NCBI GenBank assembly: GCA_016787605.1
Contig: JAEUUE010000042.1
Coordinates: 1 to 64,000 of the forward strand
DNA from: Cyclobacteriaceae bacterium
GTDB taxonomy: Bacteria > Bacteroidota > Bacteroidia > Cytophagales > Cyclobacteriaceae
Direction: 5' to 3'
Length of the DNA: 64,000 nt
Shown: one piece after another, positions 58,450-64,000 of the stretch
Numbering within the stretch: the first letter of the stretch is position 1
Layout of the letters: each line of letters opens with the position of its first letter
Made by a program: the position numbers and the translations under genes
Notes under the pieces: generated by a model
What the model saw: the letters and a program-made list of their open reading frames with translations, nothing else
What the model was told of the DNA's origin: nothing
The model's database searches: none

Positions 58450-61422
58450 ATGAATTCGATCTCTTCCCTGCTGACCTCACGGCACAGAAACCTGTACCTC
58501 TTTTTCATCATCCTGTTCCTGGTAGTCTTCCTGGGAGCACTGGTGTCCTATGCCATCTACCCGGCACCGGTATTTACCTGGCAGCAATTGCAGGAACTCC
58601 AACCCCAGGAACTTCCGCTGTATGCCTTTGAGCGGGGTAACCTGGAGTTCACGATCGCAGGAGAAAACTATATTCTCTTTGAGCGATGGATGGGCAACCC
58701 GATCCAGCCCCACCTGCTGGCGCTAGACGTCTACTTCCTTTTTTTCGGCATCTCCCTGGCGGCATTGCTCGCCCTTATTTCCACCCTTCCCCGTTTTTCA
58801 TTTTACTTCGGTGCGCTGATCACCGCCTTTTTGCTCGCCCTGATGCAATGGGAGACGATTCGTCTCCTGGGGTCTGACAGCGGTTACGTCGGGCTGTTGA
58901 TCATCGGATTGGTGATGGCCTTGCTGTTCGCGTTTCAGTACTATCGTACCGACGCCTCCTATCTCCATCGCTTCCTGGCCTTTCTTGGCCTTGCCGGCGG
59001 AATCGCCTTAGTGGCTGTGTCCACTTCTACGGTGGAGCACCCCTTGCGGCTTCTGGCCGCCAACAGCCTGAATCCTGCCCTGGTCATCGCCCTCGCTTTC
59101 ATCATCCTGGTGGCCCACCAGCTCATGGCTTCCTTCGTATCCTTAGCCACCGCCAGCTCAAAAACACACGCTTTCAAACAATACCTGATCCTGGCCGCCA
59201 TCTACCTGCTTAACCTCTGGCTGGCGTACTGGAACCGGATCGGCTGGATGGAATGGGACTACACTCTTCCCTCCTTCGCGCTCCTCGCCATATCCGCGGC
59301 TCTTACCGTCTGGACCATCCGGCAACGGATGCCTATCTACGAACAGGTTTTCCCCGACGAAGGCCTGCTCACCATTTTTATCCTGTCGTTTTCCACCCTG
59401 GCCCTGGCCACCTACGGATACTTTCTCTCCGCTGCCAACGACATCGCCCTCCTCTCGCTGAATGACCTCATCCTGTACACCCACCTCGCGTTCGGGATGA
59501 TGTTCCTCGTCTACGTGATCGCCAATTTTCTTGGTGTCTTCGAACAGCGCCTGCCCGTCGACAAGGTGCTCTACAAGCCGCCGTACATGCCCTACTTTAC
59601 CTTCCGCTTCGCCGGGATCATCGTTACCCTGGCTTTTATCTTCTACGGCAATTGGCTTTCCCATGTCAACCACTTCACATCGGCTTACTACACGGCTCTT
59701 GGGGATGTCTACTTCGATCAACCCACCGGCAAGGCACATACCTTTTATAAGCGCGCACACTTTTACGCCTCCTACAATCAATACGCGTCAACCGTGCTGG
59801 CCGACCTGGAGGCCGCCGCGCAGAACTACGGTAAGCAAAAGAACTACTCCGTTGACGCGAACGGATTCCAGCCCACGGAATTCACCTTCCTGAATACCGA
59901 CCAGGTGCACCTGATGGCAGGAAACGCCTATGCCGAAATCCGACTGCTTCGACAGGCCAAGAGCAGGTTCCCCTCCAGCGGCGTAATCAACAACAACCTC
60001 GGCCTGGCCCTGGCCCGGGTAAACATGAACGACTCGGCGGCCTATTACTTCACCCAAGCCCAGCGGGATCGCCGAACGAAAAACTCCGCCATCCTGAACC
60101 TCCTCGCTCTCCAGGCCAAATCCATGAAAGCCTGGGATGCCGACTCCATCGAGCAGGCCGTCTCCGGCGCCCCGACTGCCGTGAGGAGCAATGCGCTGGC
60201 CATCATCAACCACCAGGGAAAGGTATCGTCCTCGAGCGTACTACTCCCACAAGACTCTGTCTTTGACTTATTCTCCGCTACCCTGGTAACCAATTTCCTC
60301 ACCAACAAGACCAACCTCGCTGACTCGACTTTTGTCAGCGCAAGCGTTCAGATGGCCCGACGACCGGAGAATATTTCCTATCGCCACATGATTCTCCCGG
60401 CCGCGGCCAAAGCCTGTTATGCTGCCGGACAAGTCAACCGGGCTTTCCAACTGCTCCAGGAGGCGGTCTTTCTGGGAGGCAACGAAGCCGCACACAACTA
60501 TACACTGGGGCTCCTGGCGATGGACCAGGAAAAATATGAAGTCGCCACCAGCTATTTCCTGTACGCGATTCACCACAACTCCAAGCCGGCGGCCATGGCA
60601 AATGCCGTGGCGTTGGCCGAGGCAGGGCGAATCAACGAGGCGATCATCGCCTGGGATACGCTGAGCAGGGCTGACGATTCCACGCACTATGAACTTGCCG
60701 AAAGCATGAAGCGCGTTCTGGCGGTCCCGCAAGAGTGGTTCGATGACCTTTCTGAGACCGAGAAACTCTATTATTCCCTCTACCGGATACCCTTGTCAGA
60801 CTCGATCCTTTTTGAAAGGCTTGTTCGCCGGATTTCCAATGAGGACCTCAGGGCCAAAGCCTACCTGAACCGCTCCCGGCAGTTTTACCGGATGGATGAA
60901 GCAGCCCTCGCCGCCAGGCAATACCAGCACCTCACCGGGCTTCACCTGACCGACACCGAACTCTTTGCCGAAATCAAGTACTTTGAATTGCGCCTCCTCG
61001 CTGAGGAAGGCCGCCTGGACGAACTCCAAAAAATCATCGACCAGGGAATTCTCTTTGGCCCCTACCGCGAATCGGAAAGAATTTATTATGAGGCGCTCCA
61101 GCGCTGGAAGGCCGGCGACAAGACAGCGGCCGGTGAACGTCTCAACTGGCTGGCGCGCCACAATTGGTACTTTGACGAGGGCGTCGTAGCGGCCGCAGCC
61201 TTCCACGGCGAAGACCTGAAAGCGGCCTACGGCATTCTGTCGGAGGCGCTCCAGGTGAACCCTCGTTCGGCCCGACTCCTCAAAGCCTACATCCCGGTGG
61301 CCCTTGCCCGCGGTTTTGATCAATATGCCGCCGATGCGCTGGAGACACTTCGAACTGTGCTTCCCCCGGCTTCCTTCCGGAAGTATGTGGCCGAAAATCA
61401 ACTGGCCGGACTGATTCAATAG
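58450..61422 (+). CDS. Large membrane protein with C-terminal TPR region (990 aa), function unknown
   Basis: The N-terminal half (to about residue 410) has about eleven hydrophobic helices, beginning [20 protein letters not shown] and ending [20 protein letters not shown]. The C-terminal 570 residues are helical with TPR-like pairs (for example [60 protein letters not shown]), facing either side of the membrane. I know no named family with this whole layout. It is 15 bp after gatC and 40 bp before gcvT. A role as an assembly platform in the envelope is a guess. It is not a known flippase or polymerase. Confidence 0.8.
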   Translation: MNSISSLLTSRHRNLYLFFIILFLVVFLGALVSYAIYPAPVFTWQQLQELQPQELPLYAFERGNLEFTIAGENYILFERWMGNPIQPHLLALDVYFLFFGISLAALLALISTLPRFSFYFGALITAFLLALMQWETIRLLGSDSGYVGLLIIGLVMALLFAFQYYRTDASYLHRFLAFLGLAGGIALVAVSTSTVEHPLRLLAANSLNPALVIALAFIILVAHQLMASFVSLATASSKTHAFKQYLILAAIYLLNLWLAYWNRIGWMEWDYTLPSFALLAISAALTVWTIRQRMPIYEQVFPDEGLLTIFILSFSTLALATYGYFLSAANDIALLSLNDLILYTHLAFGMMFLVYVIANFLGVFEQRLPVDKVLYKPPYMPYFTFRFAGIIVTLAFIFYGNWLSHVNHFTSAYYTALGDVYFDQPTGKAHTFYKRAHFYASYNQYASTVLADLEAAAQNYGKQKNYSVDANGFQPTEFTFLNTDQVHLMAGNAYAEIRLLRQAKSRFPSSGVINNNLGLALARVNMNDSAAYYFTQAQRDRRTKNSAILNLLALQAKSMKAWDADSIEQAVSGAPTAVRSNALAIINHQGKVSSSSVLLPQDSVFDLFSATLVTNFLTNKTNLADSTFVSASVQMARRPENISYRHMILPAAAKACYAAGQVNRAFQLLQEAVFLGGNEAAHNYTLGLLAMDQEKYEVATSYFLYAIHHNSKPAAMANAVALAEAGRINEAIIAWDTLSRADDSTHYELAESMKRVLAVPQEWFDDLSETEKLYYSLYRIPLSDSILFERLVRRISNEDLRAKAYLNRSRQFYRMDEAALAARQYQHLTGLHLTDTELFAEIKYFELRLLAEEGRLDELQKIIDQGILFGPYRESERIYYEALQRWKAGDKTAAGERLNWLARHNWYFDEGVVAAAAFHGEDLKAAYGILSEALQVNPRSARLLKAYIPVALARGFDQYAADALETLRTVLPPASFRKYVAENQLAGLIQ

Positions 61423-61433
61423 CGGCTATTCTT

Positions 61434-61441
61434 TACCTTTG
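61434..61441 (+). promoter_or_regulatory. Candidate -7 element for gcvT
   Basis: TACCTTTG matches TANNTTTG and lies 21 nt before the ATG at 61463. The gap is too short for a glycine riboswitch. Confidence 0.45.
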
Positions 61442-61462
61442 CCCACCTTTATCGCTCTTCCC

Positions 61463-62551
61463 ATGGAATTGAAACATATCCCCCTGGAATCCCTTCACGA
61501 AAAACTCGGCGGCAAGATGGTTCCCTTTGCCGGATACCTCATGCCGGTCCGTTACAGTTCCGACATCGAAGAACACATGACCGTTCGTCAAGGCGTGGGC
61601 GTATTTGACGTGTCGCACATGGGCGAATTCACAATCCGTGGTCCGCACGCGCTCGACCTGATCCAGCGGGTCACCAGCAACGATGCCAGCAAACTCGTGG
61701 ACGGACAGGCGCAATACTCCTGCCTGCCCAACGAAACCGGAGGAATCGTCGACGACCTCATCGTCTACAAGAAAAAGGACAATGACTACCTCATCGTGGT
61801 CAATGCCTCCAACATTGAAAAAGACTGGAACTGGTTTGTGAAGTACAACACCAAAGGCGCGGAGATGAAGAACATCTCTGACGATATCTGCCTGTTTGCC
61901 GTGCAGGGGCCCAAGGCCGCCGGCGTCCTTCAGAAACTAACGTCCGTAGACTTGTCCACCATCAAGTATTATCACTTTGCGATTGGAAAGTTTGCCGGCG
62001 TTGACGATGTGATCATCAGCAACACTGGTTACACCGGGGCTGGCGGTTTTGAAATCTACGTCAACAAGGCCGCCGCCGAAAAGACCTGGAATGCCATCTT
62101 CGAAGCGGGCGCCGCAGAGAACATCAAGCCCATTGGCCTGGGAGCGCGCGACACCCTGCGCCTGGAAATGGGTTTCTGCCTCTACGGAAACGACATCGAC
62201 GACAACACCTCGCCGCTGGAAGCTGGCCTTGGCTGGATCACGAAGTTCACCAAGGAGTTCACCAACAGCGCTAATCTCAAAGCCCAGAAAGAGGCCGGTG
62301 TGAAAAGAAAACTGGTCGGTTTCCGCATGGTCGACAAGGGCATACCCCGTCATGACTATATTCTTCGCGACGCGGCTGGTGCCGAGATCGGCAAGGTCAC
62401 CTCAGGCACCATGTCGCCGATGCTGAATATGGGTATCGGACTGGGTTATATTTCCAATGCCTTTTCCGCACCCGGCTCAGAAATATTCGTTGATGTGCGC
62501 GGGAAACTCCTCAAAGCAAGGGTCCATAAGCTGCCCCTGATCCAGGAGTAG
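61463..62551 (+). CDS. gcvT: Glycine cleavage system T protein (aminomethyltransferase)
   Basis: 362 residues from the ATG at 61463; an in-frame TTG at 61439 is less likely. The early [20 protein letters not shown] (near 15-34) and [15 protein letters not shown] near 46 bind tetrahydrofolate, [20 protein letters not shown] lies near 83, and [11 protein letters not shown] near 190 with the late [20 protein letters not shown]. It takes the aminomethyl group from the H protein to tetrahydrofolate, releasing ammonia. The H and P proteins are not nearby, as often in this phylum. The REP-like array begins 7 bp after the stop. Confidence 0.96.
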   Translation: MELKHIPLESLHEKLGGKMVPFAGYLMPVRYSSDIEEHMTVRQGVGVFDVSHMGEFTIRGPHALDLIQRVTSNDASKLVDGQAQYSCLPNETGGIVDDLIVYKKKDNDYLIVVNASNIEKDWNWFVKYNTKGAEMKNISDDICLFAVQGPKAAGVLQKLTSVDLSTIKYYHFAIGKFAGVDDVIISNTGYTGAGGFEIYVNKAAAEKTWNAIFEAGAAENIKPIGLGARDTLRLEMGFCLYGNDIDDNTSPLEAGLGWITKFTKEFTNSANLKAQKEAGVKRKLVGFRMVDKGIPRHDYILRDAAGAEIGKVTSGTMSPMLNMGIGLGYISNAFSAPGSEIFVDVRGKLLKARVHKLPLIQE

Positions 62552-62557
62552 GTTTTT

Positions 62558-63046
62558 ATCGGGCTAAAGCCCGATCCTGGTCTTTTTGATCATCCTCGAC
62601 CCCGCCTTAAAAGGCGGGGCAATTGAAAGGCGGGGCAATTGAAGATTCCCTGCAACAAAAAAGCAATTGCCACGGCCTTTAGGCCGTGGATAATGGATCA
62701 ACAAGCACATCTGGGCTTTAGCCCAGGGAATGACAATCGGGCTAAAGCCCGATCCTGTATTTCTTCCTCATCCTAAACCCCGCCTTGAAAGGCGGGGGAA
62801 TTGAAGATTCCCTACAACAAAAACAATTGCCACGGCCTTTAGGCCGTGGATAATGGATCAACAAGCACCTCTGGGCTTTAGCCCAGGAACTGACTAATCG
62901 GGCTAAAGCCCGATCCTATTTTTTTGATCATCCTCGACCCCGCCTTGAAAGGCGGGGCAATTGAAGATTCCCTACAACAAAAACAATTGCCACGGCCTTT
63001 AGGCCGTGGATGAAGGATCAATAAGCACATTTGGGCTTTAGTCCAG
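62558..63046. repeat. REP-like hairpin array, three tandem copies of a 160-bp unit
   Basis: Each unit holds four palindromes in fixed order A-B-C-D. A is ATCGGGCTAAAGCCCGAT (62558, 62736, 62897; 18 bp). B is CCCCGCCTT-NN-AAGGCGGGG (62600, 62778, 62938; 20 bp). C is CCACGGCCTTTAGGCCGTGG (62670, 62830, 62990; 20 bp). D is CTGGGCTTTAGCCCAG (62711, 62871; degenerate at 63031; 16 bp). C and D recur at exactly 160 bp, and B does so from copy 2 to copy 3. Copy 1 is 18 bp longer, mostly because of a 16-bp duplication (62611-62626 and 62627-62642). A and D share GGGCT..AGCCC, and B and C share GCCTT..AGGC, so they are two related hairpin families. The array occupies nearly all of the 576-bp gap before the transposase. 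Confidence 0.9.
62611..62642 (+). repeat. 16-bp tandem duplication inside the first array unit
   Basis: AAGGCGGGGCAATTGA occurs twice head to tail (62611-62626, 62627-62642). It duplicates the right arm of hairpin B. Units 2 and 3 have a single copy. Confidence 0.9.
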
Positions 63047-63127
63047 AAAATGTCATGAAAACCGTCAGCACTTCCGGCCATTAATCCGGCCCTGTTCAAG
63101 TAGGTTGCCCTCCAGAACTATTCAACA

Positions 63128-63568
63128 ATGCCTTTTCTCAAAATCTGGATTCATGCGGTCTGGGCTACTTCCGGAAGGCAGCCGCTTCTCCTGCCCCACA
63201 TCAGGAAGAAAGTATTCCTGCACATCAAGGAAAATGGCATTCAAAAAGGAATCGTTGTTGATCGCGTCAATGGATATGATGATCATGTCCATGTCCTTCT
63301 CTCACTCAGCAACGATCAGTCCATTGCAAGAACTATCCAGTTGCTCAAGGGAGAATCCTCATTCTGGATAAACAAGAATTCCCTGATCCCCATGAAATTT
63401 CAATGGCAGGACGAATATTACGCTGCCTCGGTCAGCGATACACACCTGCTCAACCTGAGGAACTACATTGACAGCCAGGAAGAACACCATCGCAAGAAGA
63501 CCTTCCTTGACGAGTATGAGGAACTTATTCAGGAAATAACAGCCACCTTGCCTCCTGTACAGGTCTGA
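63128..63568 (+). CDS. REP-associated tyrosine transposase (RAYT), IS200/Y1 type
   Basis: 146 residues. The HUH motif is DDHVHVLLSLS (near 52-62), and the catalytic tyrosine fits LRNYIDSQEEHHRKKTF (near 110-126), a hallmark context of IS200-like and RAYT proteins. The N-terminus (FLKIWIHAVWATSGRQPLLL) also fits. The frame is intact. RAYTs bind and cut REP hairpins as single strands; the neighbouring array is the obvious substrate. Unlike IS200 there is no clear left and right end, which favours a resident RAYT over a mobile element. A sampled line has about 40% GC against higher values in the flanks. Confidence 0.88.
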   Translation: MPFLKIWIHAVWATSGRQPLLLPHIRKKVFLHIKENGIQKGIVVDRVNGYDDHVHVLLSLSNDQSIARTIQLLKGESSFWINKNSLIPMKFQWQDEYYAASVSDTHLLNLRNYIDSQEEHHRKKTFLDEYEELIQEITATLPPVQV

Positions 63569-63582
63569 GTTCTTTGCCATCC

Positions 63583-63608
63583 CGCCCCGATTCGCCATTT
63601 TTGGGGCG
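63583..63608 (+). terminator. Possible hairpin after the RAYT gene
   Basis: CGCCCC (63583-63588) pairs with GGGGCG (63603-63608) across a 14-nt loop rich in T. It sits just before the comB start and may end the transposase transcript; no U-run follows. Confidence 0.3.
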
Positions 63609-63611
63609 CCT

Positions 63612-64000
63612 ATGAAGACCATCGACGTCTGTCTCAGTCCCGAACTCATGCATCTCTACCATGTGCGCGACCGCACCATCGTGGTGGTCGACATTCTTCG
63701 CGCCACCTCGTGCATGGTGACGGCCTTTGCTCACGGCGTGGAGAGCATCACCCCGGTAGCCGACCTGAACACCTGCCGGATGATGAAATCCAAGGGCTAC
63801 ATCATTTCCGGGGAACGCGACGGCAAAAAAGTGCAGGGCTTCGACAAGGGCAATTCGCCCTACGAATATGCCGGGTCCGACATCCGGGGCAAACGGATCG
63901 CGTTCACCACCACCAACGGAACCCAGGCCATCGAGAAATCGAAAGATGCCAACAAGGTGATTATCGGCTCGTTCCTCAACCTTTCCACCGTGGTCAAATA
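63612..64000 (+). CDS. comB: 2-phosphosulfolactate phosphatase (ComB family), N-terminal part
   Basis: The frame begins at ATG 63612 and stays open to the window end, showing 129 residues. IVVVDILRATSCMVTAFAHG (near 23-42) is the characteristic ComB metal-binding block, followed by ISGERDGKKVQGFDKGNSPY (near 69-88) and RIAFTTTNGTQAIEKSK (near 99-115). ComB removes phosphate from 2-phospho-3-sulfolactate to give sulfolactate. The partner ComA-like enzyme is at 9874-10677. It lies 43 bp after the RAYT gene, so the repeat element was inserted, or arose, between gcvT and this gene. The C-terminal half is beyond the window. Confidence 0.88.
   Translation, partial: MKTIDVCLSPELMHLYHVRDRTIVVVDILRATSCMVTAFAHGVESITPVADLNTCRMMKSKGYIISGERDGKKVQGFDKGNSPYEYAGSDIRGKRIAFTTTNGTQAIEKSKDANKVIIGSFLNLSTVVK

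Noticed and set aside
61423-61462. Glycine riboswitch upstream of gcvT
   Set aside because: Only 40 bp separate the genes, too short for an aptamer, and a -7 element fills part of it.
62558-63046. Regular palindromic repeats as a CRISPR array
   Set aside because: The repeats are unlike one another within a unit, the spacers between copies are themselves repeated, and no cas genes occur. A REP-like array fits better.
63128-63568. Complete IS200 insertion sequence
   Set aside because: No defined left and right ends or target duplication were seen; the neighbouring array and protein context favour a resident RAYT.

Overview
The window reads as a chromosomal stretch of a Gram-negative Bacteroidota bacterium, most likely of the Cytophagales or a near relative. 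The evidence is a PorT-type type IX secretion gene next to ubiE, the families DUF5606, DUF3127, DUF6588 and the head-GIN adhesin-like domain, several TANNTTTG-type -7 promoter elements, a Kdo transferase (so an LPS outer membrane), and a prfB with the +1 programmed frameshift. Coding density is very high and base composition is moderately GC-rich (high fifties by eye). No rRNA, tRNA, prophage or CRISPR array was seen. The placement below phylum level is inference.

Layout. 1-2.3 kb: the end of a NuoL-like proton-conducting membrane subunit and hflX on the opposite strand. 2.4-8.3 kb: an exopolysaccharide module (GT4 glycosyltransferase, Wza-like export lipoprotein, Wzc-like BY-kinase, CpsB/YwqE-type PHP phosphatase, SDR epimerase). 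8.5-12.4 kb: TPR protein, phosphosulfolactate synthase (comA-like), DUF368 polyprenyl-phosphate transporter family, aroE. 12.6-15.3 kb: uvrB and a convergent superoxide dismutase with a hairpin terminator between them. 15.4-22.5 kb: a MocR-type regulator divergent from a small secreted-protein/EamA transporter/cupin/DinB/branched-chain aminotransferase/oxidoreductase/FMN-protein run. 22.7-31.4 kb: housekeeping genes (tadA, aspS, ubiE-porT-SDR, engB, DUF5606, fbp). 31.4-41 kb: lysC, an LMW phosphatase, enoyl-CoA hydratase, waaA-rsgA, a GT2, a saccharopine-dehydrogenase-like enzyme and a DEDDy exonuclease. 41-53.5 kb: mostly minus strand, with two MFS transporters, YigZ, YhhN, prfB, a second branched-chain aminotransferase, a cobalamin adenosyltransferase, an AT-richer outer-membrane protein gene, an ABC ATPase, NRDE and rnhB. 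53.5-62.5 kb: plus strand, with Nudix, MATE, thioesterase, M24 peptidase, PlsC-gatC, a 990-residue membrane/TPR protein and gcvT. 62.55-64 kb: a three-copy tandem array of 160-bp units, each with four perfect or near-perfect hairpins, followed by an intact Y1 (HUH) REP-associated transposase and then the start of a comB-like 2-phosphosulfolactate phosphatase.

How the genes work together. The BY-kinase/PHP-phosphatase pair, export lipoprotein and glycosyltransferase form a Wzx/Wzy-type polysaccharide export set, although no flippase or polymerase is in view. The DUF368 protein downstream could recycle the lipid carrier used by that set. The comA-like and comB-like genes, about 54 kb apart, would together give 3-sulfolactate from phosphoenolpyruvate and sulfite, which in this phylum could feed sulfonate metabolites. 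Two branched-chain aminotransferases, aroE, lysC and the saccharopine-dehydrogenase-like enzyme cover amino-acid metabolism. GatC implies tRNA-dependent amidation.

The most unusual non-coding structures are the REP-like hairpin array beside its likely transposase, and several short intergenic arrays whose motifs differ but whose period is always 7 bp. No wholly new system could be demonstrated from the sequence alone.
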